A stretch of 62,325 nt of DNA from Stutzerimonas kunmingensis (GCF_002929225.1 NZ_PISM01000003.1:1-62325); one strand, 5' to 3'. Counted from the stretch's first letter, positions 1 through 11,155 are shown. The notes: generated by a model not told the origin, from the sequence alone. Program-made: numbers and translations.

Positions 1-621
1 AGTGGTGCCACCGCTGCCGAAGGTGATGTTGCGCAGCCCGCCATTGAACACCGTCATCTCTTCGTAGTTGGAAGAGTCGCGGTAGCTCGTGCGATCCAGC
101 ATGCCGAGATCCAGCGTGAGGCCTTCGACGTCCTTGCTCTGCAGCCAGGCGCCGCGATAGATGTTCGGCAACAGGCGGCTGTCGTTGCGCATCAGCACCG
201 GAATCACCGGTTGCAGGGTCCCCACGTGCAGCGTGGTGGCGGACAGCTTGGCCTTCGCCGTCAGGCCTGCCGTGCCGTAGTCGTCCGCCGGCTCGCCGGA
301 AGCCGAGCGTGGCAGGAGGCCGGTGCCGCCGCGACCGGAGCCGGAGTCGAGCTTGACGCCGAGCAGGCCGATGGCATCCAGGCCGAAGCCGACCGGTCCT
401 TCGGTGTAACCGGACTCCATTTTCAGGATGAAGCCCTGGGCCCACTCCTCGGCCTTGGACTGAGCAGCGCCAGACTGCCGGAAGTCGCGGTTCATGTAGA
501 AGTTGCGCAGTTCGACAGCGGCCTTGCTGTCTTCGATGAAGGCGGCGCTGGCGGGATTGGTGGCGATCACTACGGCGCCGCCGCAGAGAATGTGGCAGAG
601 GGATTTGTGGTGCAGTCGCAT
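1..621 (-). CDS. OprD-family outer-membrane porin (partial, C-terminus beyond window)
   Basis: This is the N-terminal half of an OprD-type substrate-specific porin, a trimeric outer-membrane barrel for small acidic or aromatic nutrients. The start is ATG at 619–621 behind a GAGG ribosome site. A signal peptide ends near NPASA-AF, and the mature protein opens with FIEDSKA, followed by LRNFYMNRDF, the family hallmark. About 207 codons are present; the family is usually near 420 residues, so the rest lies left of position 1. Bases about 22–494 are about 96% identical to the broken porin at 23185–24041 in the opposite orientation. Next to a secreted esterase and a TRAP transporter it probably admits their substrate. 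It has its own sigma-54 promoter and Hfq/Crc-type element. The family assignment is firm; the substrate is unknown. Confidence 0.9.
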   Translation of the reverse strand, partial: MRLHHKSLCHILCGGAVVIATNPASAAFIEDSKAAVELRNFYMNRDFRQSGAAQSKAEEWAQGFILKMESGYTEGPVGFGLDAIGLLGVKLDSGSGRGGTGLLPRSASGEPADDYGTAGLTAKAKLSATTLHVGTLQPVIPVLMRNDSRLLPNIYRGAWLQSKDVEGLTLDLGMLDRTSYRDSSNYEEMTVFNGGLRNITFGSGGTT

Positions 622-631
622 GGTATTTCCT

Positions 632-645
632 CTTGTTGTTGTTTT
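632..645 (-). promoter_or_regulatory. Hfq/Crc (catabolite repression) target motif
   Basis: The mRNA reads AAAACAACAACAAG directly before the GAGG ribosome site of the porin. It contains AACAACAA, matching the AAnAAnAA consensus bound by Hfq with Crc in pseudomonads to block translation. Eight similar elements occur in this window, all at catabolic or transport genes. Function is inferred. Confidence 0.6.
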
Positions 646-675
646 GGGCCGCTCTCGGGCGGCTACAGGGCATAG

Positions 676-691
676 AGCGAAAGGCGTGCCA
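676..691 (-). promoter_or_regulatory. Sigma-54 promoter of the porin gene
   Basis: The minus strand reads TGGCACGCCTTTCGCT: an exact TGGCACG -24 box and TCGCT for TTGCW at -12, with the invariant GG-N10-GC spacing. Transcription would begin near 664, leaving a leader of about 43 bases before the ATG. Confidence 0.75.
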
Positions 692-782
692 GGCGCGGCG
701 CTCGAGTGGCCACCCGCCGCAATGGCACGTGGTAGAGCGGTCTATGGTCGGTTGGCTGGGCTTGCTGCGAGGGCTGCGGTGC

Positions 783-798
783 GTCCGTTGGACTGGAC
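783..798. promoter_or_regulatory. Putative upstream activator site (GTCC-N8-GGAC)
   Basis: GTCCGTTGGACTGGAC lies about 100 bp upstream of the porin sigma-54 promoter. The same palindrome occurs upstream of the hydrolase and TRAP promoters, which is the expected arrangement for an enhancer-binding protein site. A second, longer inverted repeat (GTCCAGT, 7-base spacer, ACTGGAC) lies at 836–856. Confidence 0.55.
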
Positions 799-855
799 AT
801 GTATGGCGGACGGTGGTGTTCTGCGGGGTCGAGGTGTCCAGTCGGGCAGACTGGA

Positions 856-882
856 CGGCGCCGGCGGGTGAGACCGGCGCCG
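856..882 (-). terminator. Stem-loop downstream of the hydrolase gene
   Basis: CGGCGCCGG and CCGGCGCCG form a 9-bp stem eight bases past the hydrolase stop. There is no following T-run, so it may protect the mRNA 3' end or act with Rho rather than terminate by itself. Confidence 0.45.
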
Positions 883-889
883 GATCAGA

Positions 890-2605
890 TCAGCGCGTGC
901 CCCTGCGACTCTTGACGCAGACGAAGCTCGATGCGGCATTCACGTCGCCCTTGCCGAAGTACTTCGGCCAGCCGGGGTATTCACACAGCGGGCGGGTGCG
1001 GCCGGGTACGCCAACGCTGTCGGCTGCGACCTGCCGGCGCGGCGCGCGGCCCTGTTCGACCCAGTCTTCCAGCGCGGTCAGCGAATCCCAGGCGGCGTTG
1101 AACACGGTGCTGGCGGCGTGGCCGTAGCCGGGGATCTCGTAGTAGCGCAGGAAGTGCCTGGTCCTGCCTGGGCCCATGTCGCGGCGTACGCGCTTGTAAT
1201 ACTCGGCGGTGGCGCGGGTGCTCACCAGCTGATCGGAAGTGCCGTGGGCCATGAGGATCTTGCCGCCGTTGCGGGCGAAGGCGGTGAGGTCGGTCCGGTT
1301 GACGTCCTGGCGCAGCGACAGCTCGCTGATGCGCGCCTGCCACGGGCCGGGGTTTTGCGGGTCGAGGGTCAGCGAGTTGAAGGTGGGGTTGCGCGTCACG
1401 AAGAAGCGCACCCATTCATCCCAGAAGCCCGAATGGTAGGGCGCGCCCTCGGCGAAGCCGGTGCCGTGCACGGGCATCGGATAGCTCGGCTGCAGGGTGT
1501 TGAGGCCGAGGCGGTTGACCACCAGCTGCAGGCCTTCACCCGGCCGGCCGAGGTCGGTGCCCCAGGTGTTGAAGCCGGGGTAGTGGGTCTCGCCGCTGGC
1601 CAGCCGGAAGTTGAAGCGGATCGGCGTGTTGAACACCCGCAGCGCCTGGATCTGCGCATCCGAGAGGCAGCGTTGCGAGGTATCGGCACCGCCCGGGCAG
1701 CGCAGCGGTTTGCCGTTGAGCCTGGCGCGGGCCGGGTCGAACTGCGCATTGCAGGCCGCCTGGTGGCTGATCACGCCGTCGCGCACGCCATCCAACTTGT
1801 CGCAGGCCTGCATCGCGGCTTCCAGCAGTGCGGCGCGCTTCTCCAGGCTGGGAAAGGCGCCGGGCTGGGCGAGGGCGCGGGTGATGCGGCCGAACTGCAG
1901 GTCCAGCGCCAGGGCGTTGTAGGCGGGGTAGAGGACGATGGCGCCGTTGAAGTCGGTCGGCCATTGCTGCACCACGGCCAGCGCCTCGCGGCCACCGGTG
2001 GAGCCGCCGGCGAAATAGCTGCGCTCGGGCGCGGCGCCGTAGCGCTGTTCGATCAGGTAGACGGCGGCATCGCGCGTTTTCTTCAGCGCGTCGTGGGCGT
2101 AGTTGGCCAGGGCTTCGTCGTTCCAGGCGAAGGAGCCGGGGCTCAGCGGATCGGCCACATGCCCGGAATCGCTGCCGAACACCGCGTAGCCACGGCCGAG
2201 CGGCGTGGGTTGATCGGCGGGGCCAGCGGGTACGTTGCCGGCGACGTTCGGCACCGTGCCGTTGTAACCGCCGCCGCCGAACATCATTGCCTTACGGTTC
2301 CACTGTTCGGGCAGCACCAGGCGCATGCGGATTGCCGGTGCGGCGGGATCGACCGGGCGAATCTCGGCGCTGAGGTCGCAGTAGGCGCCGAACGTCTGCG
2401 GTGCGCTGCCGCCAGCGGCCACCGGGGTCGCCGCGGTTACGCGCGCGCCGTTGCTGGGCAGGCCGATGGCCTGGGCCGGTATCTCGCGGCCAAGCAGTTC
2501 GGTGCAGGTCGCCGCCTGCACGGATTCGGCGGCAAGTAGCGCCAGCGCCAAGGGCGTCAGGTACAGCGCGCGGCGGGTAAACGGATTGCTACGGATAGGC
2601 ATCAT
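890..2605 (-). CDS. Secreted tannase/feruloyl esterase-family hydrolase
   Basis: An alpha/beta hydrolase of the tannase/feruloyl esterase family (PF07519), whose members cleave ester bonds of aromatic or related acids. Two ATGs stand at 2605 and 2602 behind AAGGAAG; the frame runs on upstream but without a ribosome site. A signal peptide ends around SVQAA-TC, placing the enzyme in the periplasm or outside. Visible signs are the nucleophile motif FAGGSTGGREA (Ser in GGSTGG), a DGV-type acidic stretch (DKLDGVRDGVI) typical of the family's calcium-binding lid, and a late YGHAAS bearing the candidate catalytic His. At about 570 residues it has normal family length. It lies between the porin and the TRAP operon, each with a sigma-54 promoter, suggesting a secreted enzyme that releases an acid taken up by the transporter. 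The actual ester is not evident. Confidence 0.85.
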   Translation of the reverse strand: MMPIRSNPFTRRALYLTPLALALLAAESVQAATCTELLGREIPAQAIGLPSNGARVTAATPVAAGGSAPQTFGAYCDLSAEIRPVDPAAPAIRMRLVLPEQWNRKAMMFGGGGYNGTVPNVAGNVPAGPADQPTPLGRGYAVFGSDSGHVADPLSPGSFAWNDEALANYAHDALKKTRDAAVYLIEQRYGAAPERSYFAGGSTGGREALAVVQQWPTDFNGAIVLYPAYNALALDLQFGRITRALAQPGAFPSLEKRAALLEAAMQACDKLDGVRDGVISHQAACNAQFDPARARLNGKPLRCPGGADTSQRCLSDAQIQALRVFNTPIRFNFRLASGETHYPGFNTWGTDLGRPGEGLQLVVNRLGLNTLQPSYPMPVHGTGFAEGAPYHSGFWDEWVRFFVTRNPTFNSLTLDPQNPGPWQARISELSLRQDVNRTDLTAFARNGGKILMAHGTSDQLVSTRATAEYYKRVRRDMGPGRTRHFLRYYEIPGYGHAASTVFNAAWDSLTALEDWVEQGRAPRRQVAADSVGVPGRTRPLCEYPGWPKYFGKGDVNAASSFVCVKSRRGTR

Positions 2606-2617
2606 TGGGGCTTCCTT

Positions 2618-2628
2618 CTTGTTGTTGT
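2618..2628 (-). promoter_or_regulatory. Hfq/Crc target motif
   Basis: The mRNA contains ACAACAACAAG just ahead of the AAGGAAG ribosome site of the hydrolase gene. It matches AAnAAnAA and is nearly identical to the porin and dctP-type leaders. Confidence 0.6.
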
Positions 2629-2664
2629 CGAGCCGATGCGCCGGGTCGGGCGCATAAGCGCTCA

Positions 2665-2680
2665 AGCCAATGACATGCCA
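2665..2680 (-). promoter_or_regulatory. Sigma-54 promoter of the hydrolase gene
   Basis: The minus strand reads TGGCATGTCATTGGCT: two departures from TGGCACG-N4-TTGCW with the GG-N10-GC spacing kept. The predicted leader is about 50 bases. Confidence 0.6.
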
Positions 2681-2810
2681 GCGGACGGAAGGAAGGGAGA
2701 GCAGGCGATAGTCGGTCATCGCCGTCGGGGCGAGGGCTCTAGGGCGGGGATGCGGAGGCGCTTTGGGAGGCAGAAAAATGTTCGGCGCGGCGGAGCTCAG
2801 GTGGAGCGAT

Positions 2811-2847
2811 GTCCGGCGCGCTGGACGACTGTCCGCCTCGCCGGACA
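2811..2847. promoter_or_regulatory. Pair of putative activator sites
   Basis: GTCC-N8-GGAC at 2811–2826 and TGTCC-N8-GGACA at 2830–2847 are spaced about 20 bp centre to centre, that is on the same DNA face, some 140–180 bp upstream of the hydrolase sigma-54 promoter. Confidence 0.6.
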
Positions 2848-2855
2848 TGGCGCTG

Positions 2856-3263
2856 TCAGTTGTAGCGGCCGGTGATCCCGCCGACGCTGTAGCGCCCGGC
2901 ACCGAGCAGCAGGATGGCCAGCGCGCCGAACAGGAACAGGCCCTGCAGTTCGATGGCCCAGCCGCCCATCGGCCCGATGTCGAACAGTTCGGCCCGGTGC
3001 GCTAGCGCCAGCGCGACGACCATGTTGCCCAGCATCAGCAGAGCGCCGAGGCGGGTGTAAAGGCCAAGGATCACCAGCAGCGGCCCGACCACCTCACCCA
3101 GATAGACGCCGTAGGCGAGGACCGTCGGCAGGCCCATGCCGGCCAGCATGCCACCGATGCCACCGATGCCATCGACGCCGTGCAGCAGTTTGTGGATGCC
3201 GTGCAGCAGCATCAGCACGCCGACTGCCAGTCTGAGAACCAGTTTGCCTGCATCGTCTGTCAT
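2856..3263 (-). CDS. DoxX-family membrane protein
   Basis: A 135-residue inner-membrane protein of the DoxX family (PF07681) with four hydrophobic helices: near residues 8–25 (LRLAVGVLMLLHGIHKLL), 45–65, 70–92 and 105–125. The GxxKLxHG segment after helix one is typical. I chose ATG at 3261–3263 (MTDDAGK), with GGGGA eight bases upstream, over a more distal ATG at 3311. DoxX proteins are associated with quinone-linked or redox complexes, but most lack a known role and nothing here reveals one. It lies just downstream of the broken activator gene, 111 bp away. Confidence 0.8.
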   Translation of the reverse strand: MTDDAGKLVLRLAVGVLMLLHGIHKLLHGVDGIGGIGGMLAGMGLPTVLAYGVYLGEVVGPLLVILGLYTRLGALLMLGNMVVALALAHRAELFDIGPMGGWAIELQGLFLFGALAILLLGAGRYSVGGITGRYN

Positions 3264-3374
3264 CGTTGCGCGTCCCCTTGCGGCGCCGGGAATCGGCGGC
3301 CCTGCCTCCAATGTAGATCAGCCGCTGTGACATTGCCGCGTCGTCAACGACGGCCAAGCCGCGGGTTAGACCGC

Positions 3375-4873
3375 TCAGCGCTGGCTCAGGCCATGCTGCT
3401 GCAGCTTGCTGTAGAGGCTGGCGCGGGAGATGCCGAGCTCCATGGCGGCGCGCCGGCGGTTGCCCTTGCAGGCGGCCAGTGCGCTCTGCAGCGCGCGACG
3501 CTCTGCCTGGGCGATGGTCTGGGCCAGCGGTTGCAGCGGCAGTTCTTCGAGACTGGCTGCGGCTGCGGCTTGAGCAGGTGGAGACACGGCTGCCAGATGG
3601 CTGCTGGCGTCTACCGGGCGTGCCTGATCGCCGAGCAATGGCATCAAGTGTGCCGCCTGCAGCTGCGGGCCGTCGGCGGAAAGCTGCGCGCGCTCCAGCA
3701 GGTTGCCCAGCTCGCGCACGTTGCCGCGCCAGGGGTGCGCGCAGAGTAGCGCCAGCGCTTCGGGGCTCAGCTCCATGGGCGGCTAGCCGGAGCGGTTGGC
3801 GATGTCGTCGAGCAAGTGTTCGACCACGGCGGGGATGTCGCTGGCGCGCTCGCGCAACGGCGGCACGCGCAGGGCGAGGACGTTGAGGCGGTAGTAGAGG
3901 TCGTCGCGGAACTGGCCGGCGTTGACCTTGGCTTCCAGGTCGATATGCGTCGCGGCAATCACCCGCACGTTGAGCGCCTTGACCTGATTGGAGCCGAGCG
4001 GCTCGACCTCCTGTTCCTGCAGCACGCGCAGCAGCTTGGCCTGTAGCGGCAGGGGCAGGTCGCCGATCTCGTCGAGGACAGCGTGCCGCCATTGGCCACC
4101 TCGAACTTGCCGATACGCGCCTTGCGGTCGGCGCCGGTAAAGGCGCCGGGGGCCGTGCCGAACAGTTCGGCCTCGACCAGACTTTCCGGGATCGCCGCGA
4201 CGTTGACCGCGACGAAGGGCCCGCGCGCCCGTGGCGACAGGTTATGGATGCCCTGGGCCAGTAGCTCCTTGCCGGTGCCGGTTTCGCCGCGCAGCAGCAC
4301 GGTGGCATCGAGCTGCGCGGCGCGCCGGGCCTGGCGCTTGATCTCGCTGGCGGCCGGGCTGTTACCGATGAAGCCGGCGATGGTGTACCGCGCCCGGCGC
4401 GCCTTGGCCAATTCGTTCTGCGTGGCGACCAACTGCGTCTGCAGGCTGGTGTACTTGGACATCAGCGGTTTGAGATGCCGTGCGCGGTCGAACAGCACGA
4501 AGCCCAGCGCGCCGACCAGGGTGCCGTCCTCGTCGCGCAGCGGAATGCGCGTGACGACGAAGTGCTCGTCGCCGAAGGCCATCAGGTCGATGATGCTCGG
4601 CAGGCCGCTTTCCACCACCTCGCGCAGGCGGCTGGCCGGCAGCACTTCCTCGATTTCCTTGCCGAGCACGCTGGCCGGATCGCGAATGCCGACCTTCTCG
4701 GCGTACTTGTCGTTGATCCAGACGATGCGCGCCTGGCGGTTGACCGCGATGGTGCCCTCGCACTGCGCGTTCAGGTGGTCGAACAGCAGTGGCATGGCCA
4801 CGGCACGGAAGCGTTCCGGCGAAACGCCGACGATCAGGCCGTGGTTGTCGAGTGCGTCGCGGGCAATGCTCAT
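3375..4873 (-). pseudogene. Sigma-54-dependent activator, disrupted by frameshift and stop
   Basis: The pieces add up to a complete enhancer-binding protein. They show a PAS-like sensor (residues about 35–130), then an AAA+ domain with Walker A GETGTGKE (196–203) and the sigma-54 contact loop GAFTGA (243–248), the RDDLYYRLNV segment, and a C-terminal Fis-type helix-turn-helix (RRRAAMELGISRASLYSKL). Two lesions break it. A single base is missing at about 4077–4079, so GGTLFLDE is read as GGTLSSTR and Walker B is lost. An in-frame TAG at 3783–3785 then interrupts the frame just before PPMELSPEAL. The product would have neither ATPase Walker B nor DNA-binding domain. Its position suggests it once controlled the neighbouring sigma-54 promoters. 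One base error could be technical; two independent lesions make true decay more likely. Confidence 0.85.
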
Positions 4874-4948
4874 GGGCAGTCAGGTCCGTTCTGGGGCGAC
4901 CGATTATGGTTGGCCCCGGCTGCCACGGGCAAGGCAGCCGGGGCATGC

Positions 4949-6319
<1,371 letters not shown>

Positions 6320-6335
6320 GATTGCGACTACTCCA

Positions 6336-6938
6336 TCAGGGCTGCGAACGAGTGCTGTCGCGCTCGTCCAAGGGGGCCGTCAGGGCCCGCGGGAAATTGA
6401 ACAGCAGGGTGCTGCAGCGCAACGCGCGGGACAGCAGCGCCAGCGCCACCAGGGCGAGGCCGATGGGCAGCACGCTCTTGAAGATGAAGCGATGGGGCAG
6501 CCCGCTGGGTGCCTGGGAGCGTTCGTTGTAGAGGTAGGCCTTGTAGGCGTAGGGAATCAGCGCATCGATCATCAGCGCGATCACCGGCAGGGCCAGCAGC
6601 ACGATGGCGACCAGCTCGATCCAGGCGCGGCTGCGCAGGCTGAAGCGTTCGCTCAGCACATCGACGCGCACATGGTCGTCGCGCACCACGGCATAGGCGA
6701 GGGCAAGCATCAGCGCGGCGCCGAACAGGTGCCAGGACATTTCCTCCAGCGCGATGGAGCCACGCGAGAGGGCGAAGCGGCTGAACACATTGGCCAGCAC
6801 GACCAGCAGCACGGCCAGCCAGAGCCAGGCGCTGGCTTCGCCGATGGCCACCAGCAGGCGATCCAGCGGCCGCGAGATGCGGTTGTACGGCAGCGCGTCG
6901 GGCGCTGGCGCATCGGGAGAGACGGGCTTGAAGGACAC
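6336..6938 (-). CDS. TRAP transporter small permease (DctQ family)
   Basis: A 200-residue inner-membrane subunit with four helices (around residues 35–55, 70–90, 110–130 and 160–180) and the SRGSIALEEMSWHLFGAAL segment, where DctQ proteins carry a conserved charged E/W patch. It scaffolds the large permease and binding protein. I chose ATG at 6936–6938 (MSFKPVSPD); the frame upstream is in a different register. It is preceded by a 173-bp gap containing a strong stem-loop, and is probably read through from the binding-protein gene at a lower level. Confidence 0.88.
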   Translation of the reverse strand: MSFKPVSPDAPAPDALPYNRISRPLDRLLVAIGEASAWLWLAVLLVVLANVFSRFALSRGSIALEEMSWHLFGAALMLALAYAVVRDDHVRVDVLSERFSLRSRAWIELVAIVLLALPVIALMIDALIPYAYKAYLYNERSQAPSGLPHRFIFKSVLPIGLALVALALLSRALRCSTLLFNFPRALTAPLDERDSTRSQP

Positions 6939-6973
6939 GGCGGACCTCGAAATCTCGACACAAGGGATAGGAG

Positions 6974-6995
6974 GCGGGCACGCTGCCGTGCCCGC
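6974..6995 (-). terminator. Stem-loop between binding-protein and permease genes
   Basis: GCGGGCACG/CGTGCCCGC forms a perfect 9-bp stem around a CTGC loop, with no T-run. A hairpin here could stabilise the abundant binding-protein mRNA and reduce permease expression. Confidence 0.5.
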
Positions 6996-7111
6996 GGGTT
7001 AGTGGCCTGTTTGGTAAGTCTGGTTGGTCAATTTCGGCGCCCATGGCCCCGATGCAGCGTTGCTGCTCATTGCCTCAACCCACTCACCGCACAGGCCACA
7101 GCGCGTAGCCG

Positions 7112-8197
7112 TCAGTCGTACTTGTAGAAGTCGCGCGGCAGGTAGCCCATGCCGTGCCAGATCGAGTGGTGCTTCATGAACTCGCGCTGGCTGGTCAGCA
7201 CGCGCTTGAACATCTCGTCCTTGGCGGCCATCTCGTCGAGCACTTCATCGGTGACCTTCTGCAGTTCGCGCAGTACCGGCTCAGGCAACACCTGGGCCTT
7301 CACGCCCTGCTTCTGGTAGTCGCGCAGCGCGGTCGGCTGTGCCCACTCGCTTTCGGCGAAGCCCTTGAGGGTCGCCGACTCGCAACCCATCTCGATGAGT
7401 GCGCGGCTTTCCGGCTTGAGCTTGTCCCAGACGTCCTTGTTCACCAGCAGGTGCGAGGTGGTCAGCGTCTGGTGCCAGCCGGGCATGATGTAGTTTTTGA
7501 TGATCTGGTCCAGGCCCAGCATCTTGTCCACCGCCGGCTGCGAGAACTCGGTGGCGTCGATGGTCTTGCGCTCCAGCGCCTGGTAGATCTCGCCGCCCGG
7601 CACCATGGTCACCGAGGCGCCGAGCTTTTCCAGCACCTTGCCGCCGATGCCGGCGAAGCGAATGCGCAGGCCATCGAAGTCATCCAGCTTCTCGATGGGT
7701 TTGGCGAACCAGCCGGCGCCTTCCGGGCCGATGATGCTGCACAGCATCGGGTGGATGTTGCGCTCGGCGTAGATCTCCTCGAGCAGCTTCTTGCCGTCGC
7801 CCTGGTAGTACCAGGCCAGATGCGCCGGCGGCTCCATGTTGAACGGCGCGCCGGAGTACAGCGGCAGGGCCGGGATGGTGCCCTGGTCGTAGCCGATCCA
7901 GGTGTAGCCGGCCGGGTACTTGCCGCTGCTCACCGCATCCATGATCTCGAACGGCGGCACCAGCTCGCCCGGCTCGTAGTAGCGCAGCTGGATGTCGCCG
8001 CCGGACACGGCCTTGAGCGATTCGGAGAGGTGCTTGACCGGAGTGGAGAGGCCGATCAGGTGCGAAGGGAAGGCCAACGGCACCTGCCAGCGGATCTTTT
8101 CCGCGGCGCTGGCGACGCCACTGAGCAGGCTAGCGCCGAGCAGGGTGGTCGCACCGATGGCGCAGGCGATACGGGAGAGTTTGTTCTTGGTCGACAT
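7112..8197 (-). CDS. TRAP transporter periplasmic binding protein (DctP family)
   Basis: A 361-residue extracytoplasmic solute receptor. A signal peptide ends near GVASA-AEKIRWQ. The mature protein shows the DctP fold, with the conserved Arg-containing LRIRFAGIGGKVLEKLGASVTM segment (the Arg that clamps a substrate carboxylate) and PGGEIYQALERKTIDATEF. Trp- and aromatic-rich YTWIGY and GYLPRDFYKYD ends resemble receptors of the mannitol/chloroaromatic subgroup, which favour larger organic acids. It is the first gene of the TRAP operon behind a sigma-54 promoter and carries an Hfq/Crc-type leader. The ligand is unknown; a carboxylate released by the adjacent esterase is a reasonable guess. Confidence 0.92.
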   Translation of the reverse strand: MSTKNKLSRIACAIGATTLLGASLLSGVASAAEKIRWQVPLAFPSHLIGLSTPVKHLSESLKAVSGGDIQLRYYEPGELVPPFEIMDAVSSGKYPAGYTWIGYDQGTIPALPLYSGAPFNMEPPAHLAWYYQGDGKKLLEEIYAERNIHPMLCSIIGPEGAGWFAKPIEKLDDFDGLRIRFAGIGGKVLEKLGASVTMVPGGEIYQALERKTIDATEFSQPAVDKMLGLDQIIKNYIMPGWHQTLTTSHLLVNKDVWDKLKPESRALIEMGCESATLKGFAESEWAQPTALRDYQKQGVKAQVLPEPVLRELQKVTDEVLDEMAAKDEMFKRVLTSQREFMKHHSIWHGMGYLPRDFYKYD

Positions 8198-8209
8198 GCA
8201 GGTTTCCTT

Positions 8210-8222
8210 CTTGTTGTTGTTC
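8210..8222 (-). promoter_or_regulatory. Hfq/Crc target motif
   Basis: The mRNA reads AGAACAACAACAAG immediately before GAAGGAAA and the ATG of the TRAP binding-protein gene. It matches AAnAAnAA. Confidence 0.6.
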
Positions 8223-8358
8223 TGGTGCCCGAGGGCGGACGCGTAACCGCCCGTGGGTCGAGGGCGTTAACAGGCCAGAACAAGAACAGAGGCCGAGCCG
8301 ATGCTGCCGATCCGGCGCCAGTCTTGTTCTTTGGTTTGTTCTGGCGTCGCAGGGTGGA

Positions 8359-8375
8359 TTGCAGGTTCTGTGCCT
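8359..8375 (-). promoter_or_regulatory. Sigma-54 promoter of the TRAP operon
   Basis: The minus strand reads AGGCACAGAACCTGCAA, with GG-N10-GC spacing and three departures from the 12-base consensus. Transcription would start about 150 bases before the binding-protein ATG. Confidence 0.55.
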
Positions 8376-8440
8376 ATCGCTCGGGAGCGAGGAAAGGTGC
8401 GCTCTGCAGCGGCATTCGGATGATTGCAGGGCGATAGCGG

Positions 8441-8517
8441 TGTCCGCTGCGGCAGACACTGCTCAGGTGAGCACGCGGCAGTGTCCGGAATTCTGGAACA
8501 TGTCCAGTTCCATGGAC
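8441..8517. promoter_or_regulatory. Cluster of putative activator sites
   Basis: GTCC-N8-GGAC is perfect at 8502–8517 (GTCCA-N6-TGGAC). TGTCC-N8-GGAA at 8482–8498 and TGTC-N10-GACA at 8441–8458 are one-mismatch relatives spaced about two and four helical turns away. They lie about 70–155 bp upstream of the TRAP sigma-54 promoter. Confidence 0.55.
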
Positions 8518-8540
8518 GGTCGCAATGACTGACTGCTGGA

Positions 8541-8579
8541 CAAACAAAATCCGGCGTTGCGCGGGGCGCGACGCCGGAT
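8541..8579 (-). terminator. Terminator after liuR
   Basis: On the minus strand ATCCGGCGT pairs with ACGCCGGAT around a GC-rich loop and is followed by TTTGTTTG. It ends the liu cluster and separates it from the TRAP control region. The 8198–8606 gap otherwise holds only the regulatory sites listed here. Confidence 0.75.
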
Positions 8580-8606
8580 GAGAGGAGTAGAGCGGAGGGT
8601 GTGCGA

Positions 8607-9005
8607 TCAGCTGGCGGCTTGCTTGGCCAGGGTGCTTTCCAGGGCGCTGCGGCAGCGCTCCTCGGCGGTGTCCAGTTCCAGCTGCATCTGCTGGATATCG
8701 AGTAGCTGCTGCTCCAGCTGCTGGCGCCGCTCGGCGATCATCTGCAGCATGATGTTCAGCTGCTTCTGGTTGCCGGCCTTGGGGTCGTACAGCTCGATCA
8801 GCGTCTTGCATTCAGCCAGCGAAAAGCCGATGCGCTTGCCGCGCAGGATCAGCTTCAGCGCGACGCGATCCTTGGGTGAATAGATGCGTTCCTGACCGCG
8901 GCGGGTCGGCGTGAGCATGCCCTGTTCTTCGTAGAAGCGGATGGCGCGAGTGGTGATATCCAGCTCATTGGCCAGGTCGGAAATACTGTAGGTCTGTTTC
9001 GCCAT
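8607..9005 (-). CDS. liuR: MerR-family regulator of leucine/isovalerate catabolism
   Basis: A 132-residue MerR protein. The N-terminal winged helix-turn-helix is YSISDLANELDITTRAIRFYEEQGML followed by TPTRRGQERIYSPKD, and a dimerisation coiled coil spans residues 75–120. There is no C-terminal metal-binding cysteine array, so it senses a metabolite rather than a metal. I chose ATG at 9005 (MAKQTYS) with GGAAG close upstream. It is 77 bp after the thiolase gene, at the distal end of the liu cluster rather than at the head as in P. aeruginosa. The palindromic sites at 19207, 20639 and 24265 are its likely operators. In related bacteria LiuR represses these genes until branched-chain acyl-CoA intermediates accumulate. 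Confidence 0.85.
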   Translation of the reverse strand: MAKQTYSISDLANELDITTRAIRFYEEQGMLTPTRRGQERIYSPKDRVALKLILRGKRIGFSLAECKTLIELYDPKAGNQKQLNIMLQMIAERRQQLEQQLLDIQQMQLELDTAEERCRSALESTLAKQAAS

Positions 9006-9027
9006 GATTCTTCCGATCATCCTCTGT

Positions 9028-9049
9028 CGCGCCCGGCGAACCGGGCGCG
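9028..9049 (-). terminator. Stem-loop between thiolase and liuR
   Basis: CGCGCCCGG/CCGGGCGCG with a stable CGAA tetraloop and no T-run. It may lower liuR expression relative to the catabolic genes. Confidence 0.4.
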
Positions 9050-9082
9050 TGTCTGCCAGCATGCCCTGCCGCGACGGTGCGC

Positions 9083-10264
<1,182 letters not shown>

Positions 10265-10521
10265 GACGGACTCCGAATAAAAAAGCGCTACGCCGGGGCG
10301 TAACGCGAGGGCCAGACACGCGGCCTGGCTCCGGGAAAGGGTGCCCTCGAACGACAGGGGGCAAGCCGCTGGTCAGCGCGCTGGCAGACCGGTCAATGCC
10401 GCAGTATACGGGCGCCTAAGTGACTGGCCAGTGCTGGCGGCAGCCGGCTCTAGGGCGTTCGGGACAGGCGGGAAGACGCGGCGGGCAAGGGGTGCTCCTG
10501 CGTTCTTCCCGCACGCTGGCT

Positions 10522-11151
10522 TCAGCGCTGGATCGGGCTGCCGGTAGCCTCTTGCAGCTCATCGAAGCTGACGCCTTCGGCCAGTTCGACCAGCTTCAGG
10601 CCCTGCTCGGTGACGTCCAGTACGCCGAGGTCGGTGATGATCCGGTCGACCACGCCGAGGCCAGTCAGCGGCAGATCGCAAGCCGGCAGGATCTTGTGCG
10701 CGCCGCCCTTGGCGGTGTGCTCCATCAGCACCACGACGCGCTTGACGCCGGCCACCAGATCCATCGCGCCGCCCATGCCCTTGACCATCTTGCCGGGGAT
10801 CATCCAGTTGGCCAGGTCGCCCTTTTCCGACACCTGCATGGCACCGAGGATGGCCAGGTTGATGTGACCGCCGCGGATCATGGCGAAGCTCTGCGCGTTG
10901 TCGAAGAAGCTCGAGCCGGGCAGTGCGGTGACGGTCTGCTTGCCGGCGTTGATCAGGTCCGGGTCGATCTCTTCCTCGGTCGGGAAGGGGCCGATGCCGA
11001 GCAGACCGTTCTCGCTCTGCAGCCAGACGTCCATGCCCTCGGGGATGTAGTTGGCGACCAGGGTCGGCAGGCCGATACCGAGGTTGACGTAGAAGCCGTC
11101 CTGCAGCTCCTGGGCGGCGCGCTGCGCCATCTGTTCACGTGTCCAGGCCAT
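10522..11151 (-). CDS. atoA: 3-oxoacid CoA-transferase, B subunit
   Basis: A 209-residue beta subunit of a family I CoA-transferase. The catalytic Glu that forms the enzyme–CoA thioester lies in [12 protein letters not shown], with [13 protein letters not shown] following. With the A subunit four bases upstream it transfers CoA from succinyl-CoA or acetyl-CoA to acetoacetate, the end product of HMG-CoA lyase. It could equally be called scoB; the cluster context, acetoacetate supply followed by thiolase, is clear while the CoA donor is not. Confidence 0.9.
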   Translation of the reverse strand: MAWTREQMAQRAAQELQDGFYVNLGIGLPTLVANYIPEGMDVWLQSENGLLGIGPFPTEEEIDPDLINAGKQTVTALPGSSFFDNAQSFAMIRGGHINLAILGAMQVSEKGDLANWMIPGKMVKGMGGAMDLVAGVKRVVVLMEHTAKGGAHKILPACDLPLTGLGVVDRIITDLGVLDVTEQGLKLVELAEGVSFDELQEATGSPIQR

Positions 11152-11155
11152 GGTC

